DNA of 64,000 bases from Kutzneria kofuensis (GCF_014203355.1 NZ_JACHIR010000001.1:1738038-1802037); one strand, 5' to 3'. Shown: positions 25,000 through 34,888, numbered from the stretch's first letter. Notes: generated by a model not told the origin, from the letters alone. Made by a program: numbers and translations.

Positions 25000-26463
25000 T
25001 CAGCTCCGATGATCTTCGCCCAGTGCGCGCACGGACGCCAGGTACCTGCCGTAGACCTCGTCGAACCGTTGCACACCAGCGGGATCCTTGGCGAACTGCC
25101 GGTCGACCCGGACGGTGTCGGCGACGGCCGCCTTGAGGTCGGGCCACACGCCGACGCCGATGCCGCCGAGGACGGCGGCGCCACGGGCGCCGGCCTCGGT
25201 GGTGTCGGTGATCTCGATGTCGACGCCGAGCCCGTCGGCGAACATCCGCGGCCACACGGAACTCCGCGAACCGCCGCCGGAAAGCCTGGCCACGGAACCC
25301 ATCGGGAAAGCCTCCCGCAGCGCCTCGACATGGGTCCGGTGGTTGCACACGACGCCCTCGTACAGAGCGCGCAGCAGGTGCCCGCGGGAGTGCCAGCCGC
25401 GCATGCCGAGGAACGACGCCGAGGCGCCGGGGCCGTGCGGGGAGCCGTAGAGGAACGGATGGAAGATCACATCGGACGGATCTCCCGCCACGGCGAGGAT
25501 TTCGGCGTCGATGTCGTCGTGCGGGATCGGGCCGGTGACGGTGCGCAGCAGCCAGTCCAGGTTGGTCGCGGACGCGGGCGAGGTGGACATGTTCAGCCAC
25601 CGGTTCGAAGTCAGGAATCCCCTTGCCTGCCAACGTGTGTCCGTCGACACGGAGTCGGAGATCACCTGGTTGACGCTGAACGTGCCGGCCATCAGGGAGA
25701 GCTGGCCGGCATGCAGGACGCCGTCACCGATCGCGGCGCCGTCGACGTCGTGCGCCCCGACGACAACCGGCGTTCCGACGGCCAGCCCGGTCCGCTCGGC
25801 GGCCTCGGCCGTGACGGTGCCGACGACCTCGGCGCAGTCCCGAATCGGCGGCAGCTTGTCCCGCAATCCGCTGAGCCCCAACAACTCCAGCGCACGGTCG
25901 CTGTACTCCCCCGTCCGTACATCGCAGAACGAGGCGCAGGCCTCGGTACGGTCGGTGGCGATCTCGCCCGTCAGCCTGAGCCGCAGCCAGTCCTTGCAGA
26001 ACAGCAGCCAGCGCGCCGACTCCATCACGGCCGGCTCGTGGCGCAGCAGGTGCGCCGCCAGCGCCGCCGGTGCTCCCTCGAACGGCACCAGCCCGGTCAG
26101 CGCCAGCAGCTCGTCGAACACCGGCCGCCAGCGGTCGACCTCTTCGTACGCACGGGAATCCATCGCCGTGATCCCCGGCCGCACCGGCCGTCCGGCGGCG
26201 TCGACGGCGTAAATGCCGTCGTTGTGGCCGACCACGCCGACTGCCAGGATCGGCCCGGGAGCCTCCACCGTGCACTGTCGGATCGCGTCGGCGGCAGCCG
26301 TCCACACGTGGTCCATGTCGCGCTCCACCCAGCGCGGATGGGGATTCACCGTGGGACAACGGGTTGAGCCGACCGCCACGGGTCGTCCGGTGAGGTCGAA
26401 CAGGACGGCCTTGGTCGCGGTCTGACCGGCGTCGACCCCGAGCAAGTAGCCCGCTGTGCGCAC
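25000..26463 (-). CDS. FGGY-family carbohydrate kinase
   Basis: 487 residues from GTG 26463, with AAGGAGG upstream. Motifs: LLGVDAGQTATKAVLFD (phosphate loop), VVGAHDVDGAAIGDG (catalytic Asp region) and ARLSGGGSRSSVW plus GAAVLGG (nucleotide site). The body with SLMAGTFSVNQVIS and SPASATNLDWLL resembles L-xylulose kinase/EryA-like members. It phosphorylates a sugar, ketose or polyol using ATP. The PfkB-type kinase lies 11 bases upstream in the same operon, suggesting two successive phosphorylations of one sugar. Exact substrate unknown. Confidence 0.9.
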   Translation of the reverse strand: MRTAGYLLGVDAGQTATKAVLFDLTGRPVAVGSTRCPTVNPHPRWVERDMDHVWTAAADAIRQCTVEAPGPILAVGVVGHNDGIYAVDAAGRPVRPGITAMDSRAYEEVDRWRPVFDELLALTGLVPFEGAPAALAAHLLRHEPAVMESARWLLFCKDWLRLRLTGEIATDRTEACASFCDVRTGEYSDRALELLGLSGLRDKLPPIRDCAEVVGTVTAEAAERTGLAVGTPVVVGAHDVDGAAIGDGVLHAGQLSLMAGTFSVNQVISDSVSTDTRWQARGFLTSNRWLNMSTSPASATNLDWLLRTVTGPIPHDDIDAEILAVAGDPSDVIFHPFLYGSPHGPGASASFLGMRGWHSRGHLLRALYEGVVCNHRTHVEALREAFPMGSVARLSGGGSRSSVWPRMFADGLGVDIEITDTTEAGARGAAVLGGIGVGVWPDLKAAVADTVRVDRQFAKDPAGVQRFDEVYGRYLASVRALGEDHRS

Positions 26464-26474
26464 CAAGTCCTCCT

Positions 26475-27365
26475 TCAGCTCAGTCGCCGGTGGCCGTCGA
26501 TGGCGTCGTGAATCCGGACCGCCGCGCGGTCCTTCGCCGTCACCGCCGGCGTGTGCGTGCCCATGTGCCCGACTGCCGCCGCCGCATACGCCAGCGCCTC
26601 TTCCAGTCCGTCCGCGAGGAACCCCGCCAGCAAGGCGTCGCCCGCGCCGACCGTGTTTCGTGGACGATCCACGACGACCTCCCCGTGCGTGGCGCCTCGT
26701 TCGTCGACCAACACCGCCCCGTCGCCACCCAGGCTCACCAGCACCGCCCTCGCTCCTGCACACCGCACCGCGTCCGCCGCCTCGACGACCTCCGCAAGCG
26801 TTTGCGGCCGTTGTCCCACGAGCTCGCTCAGCTCGTCCAGATTGGGTTTCACCAGCCAGGGCCCCGCTCCCGCCACCGCCTTCAGCGCCGCCCCCGAGGT
26901 GTCCACCGCCACCGGCCGCGCCGACCTCTCCACCAGCTCCGCGTAGAAGTCGCTCGGCATCCCCGGCGGCAGGCTCCCACTCGCCGCGATCAGCTCCCCC
27001 TCCGCTGCCAACGCCATCTCCAGCAGCCTCCGGCGGTCCTCATCGGACAGTTCCGGCCCCGGCTCGTTCACCTTCGTCACGGTGCCGTCGGGTTCCAGCA
27101 GGCTCACGTTCGTCCGCACCGCCCCGGCGATCCTCGCCACCTCGCACGGCACACCCGCCGCCGCCAGCAACGCCGCCAGTTGCCCGTCCGCCGGCAAGAC
27201 CGCCTTCGCTGCGTGACCGTTCACCAGGAGCGCCTTCGCCACGTTCACCCCCTTCCCGCTCGGCTCGACCACCGGGGCCGCGGCGCGGTGCACCTCGCCG
27301 CGGACGAGGGAGGCGATGGCGAGGGTGCGGTCGATGGCGGGATTGGGAGTGAGGGTGACGATCAC
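26475..27365 (-). CDS. 1-phosphofructokinase/tagatose-6-phosphate kinase-like PfkB kinase
   Basis: 296 residues with the FruK/LacC pattern: TLTPNPAIDRTL, PSGKGVNVAKAL, LVKPNLDELSELVG, and the catalytic NTVGAGDALLAGFL with its Asp. These kinases turn a ketose 1-phosphate or 6-phosphate into the 1,6-bisphosphate. There is no fructose PTS gene nearby; instead an FGGY kinase follows in the same operon, which could supply the monophosphate. First gene of that two-gene unit. Substrate cannot be read from sequence. Confidence 0.9.
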   Translation of the reverse strand: MIVTLTPNPAIDRTLAIASLVRGEVHRAAAPVVEPSGKGVNVAKALLVNGHAAKAVLPADGQLAALLAAAGVPCEVARIAGAVRTNVSLLEPDGTVTKVNEPGPELSDEDRRRLLEMALAAEGELIAASGSLPPGMPSDFYAELVERSARPVAVDTSGAALKAVAGAGPWLVKPNLDELSELVGQRPQTLAEVVEAADAVRCAGARAVLVSLGGDGAVLVDERGATHGEVVVDRPRNTVGAGDALLAGFLADGLEEALAYAAAAVGHMGTHTPAVTAKDRAAVRIHDAIDGHRRLS

Positions 27366-27439
27366 GCGGGCACCTCGTGGGTGGCGGGAGCGGGGGCGGG
27401 TGGCCCGGGTGGCGGCCCGGACACGGTGGCGGCGGCCGG

Positions 27440-28468
27440 CTAGTCCCGCTTCGGTCCGGAGTCAAGGGCGCCGAGGTCCAGGTACGCGGCGAAGGTGCCC
27501 AGCCAGTGGTCGGCGCCGTAGCCGTTGCCGAACACGTAGCTCCAGCCGGCGGTGCGGTGCCGGTCGGCGGCGGCAACGGCCAGGTCGGCGAACCGGGCCG
27601 GCAGCGCCGGGGCCAGGTTCCGCCAGCACCAGCTGCGGCTCAGCGCCAGGCCGGCGAGGTGGGACTGGTACGCGTCGGTGGGGTCGTCGACGACGACGGG
27701 CTCCCGCAGCGAGGCCCAGCGAGGGGCGTCGAGGTCGGGCAGGAACGCCGAGAACCAGGAGGCGAACTCCGCCGCCGGCAGCACCCGACGCATGAGGTCG
27801 GCCTCGATCAACGCCGGCGACAGGAAGTCGTACGCATCCGGCTCGTAGGCGCCGTAGGCGACGTCGGAGCCGTACCAGCGATTGGCGGCGTCGACGCAGC
27901 TGGCGGCCAGCTCCTCGTCGCCGACGGCCCTGGCGGCGTCCAGCACCATCCCCGCGGCGTAAGCGGTGTTCAGGTGGGTGCCGACGCGCAGCGGCAGGCG
28001 GCAAGCGGTGATCCACTCCAGCCAGCGCCGACGCAGCACGACGGCCAGGGGGCGCAGGGCGGCGGCCCAGGGGAAGTCGGCCAGGCGGAGCTCGGCGTCG
28101 AGGGTGAGCAGCCACGCCCAGCCGTAGGGGCGCTCCCAGTGCCGCCCGGTCTCCGATGCGAAGAAATCGGCCTCGACCTGGCAGTTCTCCGGCGTCAGAA
28201 GATCGTCCAGAACGGCGCCGCCGTCGATGGGCAGCGACGGCAGCAGGCGCCGTAACCGCACGATCAGCCAGGTCTGGTGCACGCATGAATGCCAGTCGAA
28301 CGAGCCGGCGAACGCGGGATGCCGAACCCGCTGCGGCACGAGCTCCTCGTCACTGGAGATCACGTGGGTCCAGTGCACCGGATGGTCACGCCGCACGTTG
28401 TCGACGGCGGTCCGAAGCAGGGCGAGCGCGTCGTGGGTGCTCAGGCCCGAGACGGGTGTCGAGGTCAT
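27440..28468 (-). CDS. DUF2891 family protein
   Basis: 342 residues from the ATG at 28468 (GGGGAGG upstream). Helix-rich and soluble, with features of DUF2891: FAGSFDWHSCVHQTWLIVRLRRLLP near the start, then HWERPYGWAWLLTLDAELR and DAYDFLSPALIEADLMRRVLP, and a C-terminal HWLGTFAAYLDLG. These resemble alpha/alpha-barrel sugar-active enzymes, but no activity is established. It is the last gene on this strand after the PfkB operon promoter region and is divergent from aroG (92-base gap). Confidence 0.88.
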   Translation of the reverse strand: MTSTPVSGLSTHDALALLRTAVDNVRRDHPVHWTHVISSDEELVPQRVRHPAFAGSFDWHSCVHQTWLIVRLRRLLPSLPIDGGAVLDDLLTPENCQVEADFFASETGRHWERPYGWAWLLTLDAELRLADFPWAAALRPLAVVLRRRWLEWITACRLPLRVGTHLNTAYAAGMVLDAARAVGDEELAASCVDAANRWYGSDVAYGAYEPDAYDFLSPALIEADLMRRVLPAAEFASWFSAFLPDLDAPRWASLREPVVVDDPTDAYQSHLAGLALSRSWCWRNLAPALPARFADLAVAAADRHRTAGWSYVFGNGYGADHWLGTFAAYLDLGALDSGPKRD

Positions 28469-28503
28469 CGCCACATCCTCCCCGACGACGGCGGGCCCAA
28501 TGA

Positions 28504-29955
<1,452 letters not shown>

Positions 29956-29964
29956 CAGCGGTGC

Positions 29965-30399
29965 TCAGGCGGTGACGCGGTCGATCGGCGCGATCTTGGT
30001 CAGGGCCAGGTAGGTCACGGTCGCGCCGATCAGCACCATGAGGTCCAGCGTCACGACGCCGAGCACGGACCGCCAGGTGGCCAGCGCGAACAGGCCGGCC
30101 ACCCACGACACCACGACGAACACCCGCGTGCCCTGGTAGAACCACCACTTGGCGCGCGCCGTGTAGTGGCTGAGCAGCCCCCACCCGACGGTCGCCAGCG
30201 CGACCCACTCCAGCGTCATCGGCACGGAGTTCCGCGGCAGGAACGCGCAGAAGTCGTCCGGCGCGGAGAACACGGCGATGCCGATCACCGACAGGCCGGC
30301 GTTGCTGGCGGTGATCACCGCCAGCGAGAGCACGAGCGCCGCCAGCAGTCGGACCGGGCGGACCCGTCCGGGCGTGCTGGTGGGCAACTCGGTGGCCAT
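29965..30399 (-). CDS. four-helix membrane protein (DUF6069-like)
   Basis: 144 residues with four hydrophobic helices (about 20-45, 65-82, 92-110 and 118-135). The pattern VPMTLEWVALATVGWGLLSHYTARAKWWF and an Ala/Val-rich last helix recalls DUF6069 proteins. No charged catalytic residues lie in the membrane. GGGAG stands 7 bases before the ATG at 30399. Function unknown. Monocistronic in appearance, between aroG (convergent) and a two-component system on the same strand. Confidence 0.65.
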   Translation of the reverse strand: MATELPTSTPGRVRPVRLLAALVLSLAVITASNAGLSVIGIAVFSAPDDFCAFLPRNSVPMTLEWVALATVGWGLLSHYTARAKWWFYQGTRVFVVVSWVAGLFALATWRSVLGVVTLDLMVLIGATVTYLALTKIAPIDRVTA

Positions 30400-30483
30400 G
30401 GTGGTGCTCCCCTGCGGCGGCTGGCGCAAGTCACGCTACCCACAAGAGAAACCCATCAGACTCGGAAAGATGTTGATGCCGGC

Positions 30484-31935
30484 TTAGAGGACGCTGGGAA
30501 CTTCCTGCCTGGTCAGAGCCCGATCCGCGTCCTTGGCGGGCAGCGTGGCCGGCAGCGTGACCCGCAACCACGCGCCGTGCTCGCTCGGCTGCACACCGGC
30601 GTGGCCGCCGTGCGCGGCGGCGATCGCGGCGACGATGCTCAGCCCCAGCCCGCTGCCGTCGGCGAGCGCCCCGGCCGCCCGGCTGCGGGAGGCGTCGCCG
30701 CGGAAGAACCGCTCGAACACCTTGTCCCGCTGCTCGGCGGAGATGCCCGGCCCCTCGTCGACGACGTCGATCACCTCGTGCTCGCCGTCACGGCTGATCC
30801 GCACCTCGCTCGCCGTGCCCGGCGGGGTGTGCGCACGCACGTTGGCGAGCAGGTTGGCCAGCACCTGGTGCAGCCGGGCGCGGTCGCCGCGCACCACGTG
30901 CTCGCCGTCGTCGGCGACCAGCCGCACGGTTCGGGCGCAGTCGGCCGCCCGGGCGTCGCCGACCGCGGTCTCGGCCAGCGCCACCAGGTCCACCGGGCTG
31001 GACTCCAGCGGCCGGCCCTGGTCCAGCCGGGCCAGCAGCAACAACTCATCCACCAGGGCGGCCATCCGCTTGGCCTCGTCCTCCACCCGGCGCATCGCGT
31101 CGGCCAGGGCCTCCGGGTCGGTCAGCGCGCCGTGCCGGACCAGCTGGGCGTAGCCGGTGATCGACGTCAGCGGGGTGCGCAGCTCGTGGCTGGCGTCGGC
31201 GACGAACTGCCGCAGCCCGTCCTCGGCGGCCTGGCGCTGGGTGAACGAGTGCTCCAGCCGGCCCAGCATCTGGTTCAGCGAGTTGCCCAGCCGGGCCACC
31301 TCGGTCGGCGAGTCGTCGACCCGGACCCGGTGCGACATCTCGCCGTCGGCGATCAGCTCGGCGGTGTCGGTCATCCGGTCCAGCGGCCGCATGACGAACC
31401 GGCTCACCCGCAGCGCCAGCACGGCGGCCATGGCCAGGGCCAACGCCGTCACCACCGCCTCGATGGCCACCAGCTGGTAGATCGTGGCCGCGGACAGCCG
31501 CAGCGACTGCGACACCATCAGGTGCCGGCCCTCCGGCAGCGCGCCGACCATGATCCGGAAGTCGTCGCCGCCGCTGACCGTCACCGGCGACCGCTGCAGC
31601 TCGAGCGAGCGCAGCGTGCCCAGCGGCGGAATCGGCAGGCCCTTCGCGGCGCCGTACTGGTGCAGCACATTGCCGTCGGCGTCGAGCACGGTGATCGCGC
31701 ACAGGTCGTCGTTGGACTGGCCGATCGGGACGGTGCCGTCCGGCCGGACCTTGTGCACGTACGTCGACAGCGCGTCGGCCACCTGGCTGTCGGTGCGCTT
31801 GAGCAGGTAGCTGCTCAGTGCGAACACGCCGACCACGTCGGCGGTGAGCAGGCCGGCCGCGGTCACCGCGAGCACCCCGACCAGCAGCCGGGACCGCAGC
31901 GATCGCAGGCGCAGCCAGCGCAGCATCGTGGTCAC
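30484..31935 (-). CDS. sensor histidine kinase (TrcS/TcrY-like)
   Basis: 483 residues from GTG 31935, whose GTGA overlaps the regulator stop. First membrane helix about 18-40, an extracellular domain about 41-150, second helix about 155-180, HAMP (about 180-235: RVSRFVMRPLDRMTDTAELI), dimerisation domain with DASHELRTPLTSITGYAQLV (phospho-His), N box NLLANVRAH, then DEGPGIS and GSGLGLSIVAAIA of the ATPase domain. It should autophosphorylate on a periplasmic-side signal and pass the phosphate to the coupled regulator. Signal unknown. A 24-residue peptide ORF lies just upstream of the regulator. Confidence 0.95.
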   Translation of the reverse strand: MTTMLRWLRLRSLRSRLLVGVLAVTAAGLLTADVVGVFALSSYLLKRTDSQVADALSTYVHKVRPDGTVPIGQSNDDLCAITVLDADGNVLHQYGAAKGLPIPPLGTLRSLELQRSPVTVSGGDDFRIMVGALPEGRHLMVSQSLRLSAATIYQLVAIEAVVTALALAMAAVLALRVSRFVMRPLDRMTDTAELIADGEMSHRVRVDDSPTEVARLGNSLNQMLGRLEHSFTQRQAAEDGLRQFVADASHELRTPLTSITGYAQLVRHGALTDPEALADAMRRVEDEAKRMAALVDELLLLARLDQGRPLESSPVDLVALAETAVGDARAADCARTVRLVADDGEHVVRGDRARLHQVLANLLANVRAHTPPGTASEVRISRDGEHEVIDVVDEGPGISAEQRDKVFERFFRGDASRSRAAGALADGSGLGLSIVAAIAAAHGGHAGVQPSEHGAWLRVTLPATLPAKDADRALTRQEVPSVL

Positions 31936-32648
31936 CGGCCGCCCGCCGGCACGGTCGACGCCCGCAGCAGGTAGCCGACGCCGCGGACGGTGTGGATCAG
32001 CGGGTTGTCCTGGTCGTCGAGCTTACGGCGCAGGTAGTAGACGTAGGTCTCGACGATGCTGGAATCGCCCTGGAAGTCGTAGTTCCACACCTGGTCGAGG
32101 ATCTGCGCGCGGGACAGCACCCGGCCCGCGTTGGTCATCAGGTAGCGCAGCAGCTGGAACTCGGTGGCCGACAGCCGCACCAGCTCGCCGTTGCGCCACA
32201 CCTCGTGCGTGTCCTGGTCCAGCTCGACGTGCCCGACCCGCAGCCGGTTGCTCGGCGCCCGCTCGGTGCGGCCGCGCTTGAGCAGCACGTTCACCCGCGC
32301 CACCAGCTCGTCCAGGTCGAACGGCTTGGTCACGTAGTCGTCGCCGCCCAGGGTCAGGCCGTGCACCTTGTCCTCGCTGGCGTCCCGCGCGGTCAGGAAC
32401 AGCACCGGCGCGTCGATGCCGGCTTCACGCAGCCGCGTGCACACGCCGAAACCGTCCAGGTCGGGCAGCATCACGTCGAGCACGATCACGTCCGGTCTGC
32501 TCGCCACCGCCTGCTCCAGCGCCTGCCGGCCGTTGGTCGCCGACACCACGTCGAAGCCGACGAACTTCAGCGCCGTCGTCAGCAGGTTGACGATGTTGTG
32601 CTCGTCGTCGACGACCAGGATGCGGTGCTGGGCTGGTGGGGTGGACAC
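31932..32648 (-). CDS. OmpR-family response regulator (TrcR/TcrX-like)
   Basis: 238 residues from GTG 32648. Receiver domain with the DDE acid pair (VVDDEHN), phospho-Asp in VIVLDVMLPDLDG and Lys in YVTKPFDLDEL. Winged-helix output domain with LSATEFQLLRYLMTNAGRVLSR and DQVWNYDFQGDSSIVETYVYYLRRKL. It is translated in overlap with its kinase gene downstream, giving matched production. The region between its start and the terminator at 32675-32708 is only 26 bases, so its promoter must lie inside or beyond the hairpin or be very compact. Confidence 0.96.
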   Translation of the reverse strand: MSTPPAQHRILVVDDEHNIVNLLTTALKFVGFDVVSATNGRQALEQAVASRPDVIVLDVMLPDLDGFGVCTRLREAGIDAPVLFLTARDASEDKVHGLTLGGDDYVTKPFDLDELVARVNVLLKRGRTERAPSNRLRVGHVELDQDTHEVWRNGELVRLSATEFQLLRYLMTNAGRVLSRAQILDQVWNYDFQGDSSIVETYVYYLRRKLDDQDNPLIHTVRGVGYLLRASTVPAGGR

Positions 32649-32674
32649 CCCACCATTAGAGCAGGACCGCCCGA

Positions 32675-32708
32675 CGGTGGCCCCGGAGTCGAGACTCCGG
32701 GGCCACCG
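32675..32708. terminator. 16-bp perfect hairpin after the small peptide ORF
   Basis: CGGTGGCCCCGGAGTC (32675-32690) pairs exactly with 32693-32708 across a two-base loop. It follows the stop of the 24-codon ORF (minus strand) by 6 bases and precedes the response regulator start by 26. It would end the tRNA/peptide transcript, or partly attenuate read-through into the two-component genes. Confidence 0.8.
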
Positions 32709-32714
32709 CGGGCT

Positions 32715-32789
32715 TCACTTGTTGACCGGCCACGGCTTCGGGGTGGGCTCCCCCGGAAGGAACAGCATGCCCAGGGTGAAAATCCTCAT
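32715..32789 (-). CDS. 24-residue peptide ORF of unknown function
   Basis: Reading the minus strand from ATG 32789: MRIFTLGMLFLPGEPTPKPW, then PVNK and TGA. A very strong ribosome site (GGAGGGAGGA) stands 6 bases before the ATG, and a 16-bp terminator begins 6 bases after the stop. The N-terminal half is hydrophobic, the C-terminal half Pro/Lys-rich; there is no Cys. It lies between tRNA-Arg (34 bases upstream) and a two-component system (66 bases downstream). No family recognised. It might be a signalling or modified peptide or a short regulatory ORF; expression is not proven. Confidence 0.55.
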   Translation of the reverse strand: MRIFTLGMLFLPGEPTPKPWPVNK

Positions 32790-32823
32790 CGTCGTTCCTC
32801 CCTCCGTATGAATGGCACACACG

Positions 32824-32895
32824 TCCGCCCGGCAGGAATCGAACCTGCATTACCGGCTTCGTAGGCCGGTGTCGTGTCCGTTGGACCACAGGCGG
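32824..32895 (-). tRNA. tRNA-Arg, anticodon ACG
   Basis: Minus-strand cloverleaf of 72 bases: acceptor CCGCCTG with CGGGCGG (one G-U pair), D arm around AACGGACA, anticodon stem CCGGC/GCCGG with loop CTACGAA (anticodon ACG at plus 32860-32862, read as inosine after modification), and T arm GCAGG-TTCGATT-CCTGC. The discriminator is A; CCA is not encoded. It reads CGT, CGC and CGA arginine codons. Confidence 0.93.
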
Positions 32896-33119
32896 GAATG
32901 AGGTGAATGGAATCGGTCGGGTCGCGTGGGACAGGGCCGTCGCGCCCAAGGGAGTAGGGCTGGGGGCGCGGCCGTCACCGCTGCGGCCGGCCCCGTTGCC
33001 GGCCCTGCCATGCACGTCACGTGACCCGACCGACCCAGGGCCGCGTCACCGTGACGGTGCGCAGGCCTCCCATCGGCCGAGCACTCGGGAGAATCCGTTG
33101 CTCGCCATGAACACAAGAA
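32896..33119. other. intergenic region between tRNA-Arg and the phosphofructokinase terminator
   Basis: About 225 bases without a convincing gene. It should contain the tRNA promoter (minus strand). Short frames here have no ribosome site and run across the tRNA, so none is accepted. No repeat or clear hairpin is seen except the terminator that follows at 33120. Confidence 0.5.
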
Positions 33120-33143
33120 TGCCCGGGTCTTGCGACCCGGGCA
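33120..33143 (-). terminator. terminator after phosphofructokinase
   Basis: TGCCCGGGTC (33120-33129) and GACCCGGGCA (33134-33143) with a TTGC loop; on the minus strand the stem is followed by TTCTTGTGTT, a weak U-rich tract. It is 70 bases past the pfk stop. Confidence 0.75.
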
Positions 33144-33213
33144 ATCTATTTTCGGTGAGTAGTTTTGCTCAATCGCAAGCTCAGCCGCAGTGCTCGATGT
33201 TCGGCTTCGCAGC

Positions 33214-34239
33214 TCAGCCGAAGAAAACCTCAGCCTCCGTCAACCGCTCCTCCGGAACGGTCTTCAGCTCGGCGGTGGCCTCGGACAGCTTCACGCGCAC
33301 GATGTCGGTGCCGCGCAGGGCCACCATCACGCCGAAGTCGCCGTCGTGCACCGCGTCCACCGCGTGCAGGCCGAACCGGGTGGCCAGGACGCGGTCGTAG
33401 GCGGTCGGGGTGCCGCCGCGCTGCACGTGGCCGAGCACGACCGCGCGGGACTCCTTGCCGGTGCGCTGGGCGATCTCCTCGGCCAGCCACTGGCCGACGC
33501 CGCCCAGGCGGACGTGGCCGAACGCGTCCAGCTCGCCGCTGTGCAGCACCTCGGCGCCGCCCTCGGGCACCGCGCCCTCGGCGACGACGATGATCGGGGC
33601 GTACTGGCGCTCGAAGCGCCGCTCCACCCACTCGACGACCTTCTCCACGTTGAACTGGCGCTCGGGCACCAGGATCACGTTCGCGCCGCCGGCGATGCCG
33701 GAGTGCAGCGCGATCCAGCCGGCGTGCCGGCCCATCACCTCGACGACCAGGGCGCGGTGGTGCGACTCGGCGGTGGTGCGCAGCCGGTCCAGCGCCTCGG
33801 TGGCGATGTGCACCGCGGTGTCGAAGCCGAAGGTGTAGTCGGTGGCGCCCAGGTCGTTGTCGATCGTCTTCGGCACGCCCACCACCGGGATGCCGTCGTC
33901 GGTCAGCCGCTTGGCGACGCCCAGCGTGTCCTCGCCGCCGATCGCGACCAGCGCGTCGACCTTGTGCTGGGCCAGCACCTCGCGGATCTTCTCGACACCA
34001 CCCTCCTCCTTGTAGGGGTTGGTGCGCGAGGAGCCGAGGATGGTGCCGCCGCGGGTGAGGATCTCCTCGACCTCGTCCAGGCCCAGCTGCTTGGTCAGGC
34101 CTTCGATCGGGCCGCGCCAGCCGTTGCGGAAGCCGATGACCTCCCAGCCGTGGGCCTCGATGCCCTTGCGGACAACGGCCCTGATCACCGCGTTCAGGCC
34201 CGGGCAGTCACCACCGCCGGTCAGCACACCGATGCGCAT
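33214..34239 (-). CDS. pfkA: 6-phosphofructokinase, group with PPi-type signature
   Basis: 341 residues from the ATG at 34239 (GAGAGG upstream). Motifs: GVLTGGGDCPGLNAVIRA, GGEDTLGVA, VGVPKTIDNDL (catalytic Asp), and EVMGRHAGWIAL. At the two positions that separate ATP- from PPi-enzymes, this protein has Asp (GGED) and Lys (PKTIDND), the PPi-type combination known from Amycolatopsis methanolica; ATP enzymes such as E. coli PfkA have Gly at both. It phosphorylates fructose 6-phosphate in glycolysis and would be reversible if PPi-dependent. Donor specificity is inferred from these residues only. Placement near aroG, plsC and glk resembles Streptomyces. Confidence 0.93.
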   Translation of the reverse strand: MRIGVLTGGGDCPGLNAVIRAVVRKGIEAHGWEVIGFRNGWRGPIEGLTKQLGLDEVEEILTRGGTILGSSRTNPYKEEGGVEKIREVLAQHKVDALVAIGGEDTLGVAKRLTDDGIPVVGVPKTIDNDLGATDYTFGFDTAVHIATEALDRLRTTAESHHRALVVEVMGRHAGWIALHSGIAGGANVILVPERQFNVEKVVEWVERRFERQYAPIIVVAEGAVPEGGAEVLHSGELDAFGHVRLGGVGQWLAEEIAQRTGKESRAVVLGHVQRGGTPTAYDRVLATRFGLHAVDAVHDGDFGVMVALRGTDIVRVKLSEATAELKTVPEERLTEAEVFFG

Positions 34240-34350
34240 CTGCTTGCCTCTCTCACAGTTCGGGTAGATGTGGCCGGCGTCACTGGCGACCCTCGTGTTA
34301 CGAGAGCGTGTCATGCCCTGTATCGGTGCAGCAAGGCACCCCCGGAATTG

Positions 34351-34854
34351 TCACCGCACGACGTTGCCGCGGCGCAGCCGCTCGGCCTCCATCGCCTTCC
34401 ACCGGGCCAGGTTGTGCCGGGCGTCGGCCAGCGCGTCGTGGGCGTCCGACGGCGGCTGCGGCAGCTTCGGCCGGCCCAGGTCCTCCCAGCGTTGCCGCAG
34501 GTCACGGGTGAACCGGGGCAGCTCGCGGGGCAGGTCCGGCATCGCGCCCCACAGCTGCGCCAGCGCCACGTGGTCGTACGCGGCGAACCACGCCCACAGC
34601 TCCGCGCTCTCGCCGTTCGGGCTGACGAAGTTCAGCAGCTCCTGCCGCATCCGGCCGCGGCTCATCCACACCGGGCTGGCGGGCGGCGGCAGCTTCGGCA
34701 GCACGTTCTGGCGGACCCACTGGCCGGCCCGGTCCGGGTCGAACTCGGTGGACACGGCGTAGAACTCGCGGCCTTCCTCGTCGACCACACCGATCGACAC
34801 CAGGTCGATGGTGCGACCGTCCTCGATGAACTCACAGTCGTAGAAGAACCGCAC
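34351..34854 (-). CDS. 3'-5' exoribonuclease, Rv2179c type
   Basis: 167 residues of the DEDDh superfamily: FFYDCEFIEDG (first Asp/Glu pair), then WFAAYDHVALAQLWG and SDAHDALADARHNLARW (His and Asp of Exo III). In Rv2179c a divalent-metal-dependent 3'-5' exoribonuclease activity has been shown. The length matches the family. It lies between pfkA and plsC on the same strand as in related genomes (Rv2179c to Rv2182c). It probably trims short or structured RNA ends; the physiological targets are unknown. Confidence 0.93.
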   Translation of the reverse strand: MRFFYDCEFIEDGRTIDLVSIGVVDEEGREFYAVSTEFDPDRAGQWVRQNVLPKLPPPASPVWMSRGRMRQELLNFVSPNGESAELWAWFAAYDHVALAQLWGAMPDLPRELPRFTRDLRQRWEDLGRPKLPQPPSDAHDALADARHNLARWKAMEAERLRRGNVVR

Positions 34855-34888
34855 GGCGTGCAGCGTAGGCGGTTTGTTCGAAGGACCC

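Noticed and set aside
32656-33015. 119-codon frame on the minus strand across the tRNA region
   Set aside because: It reads through tRNA-Arg and the terminator in a non-coding-like composition and has no ribosome site; the 24-codon ORF in another frame fits the signals better.
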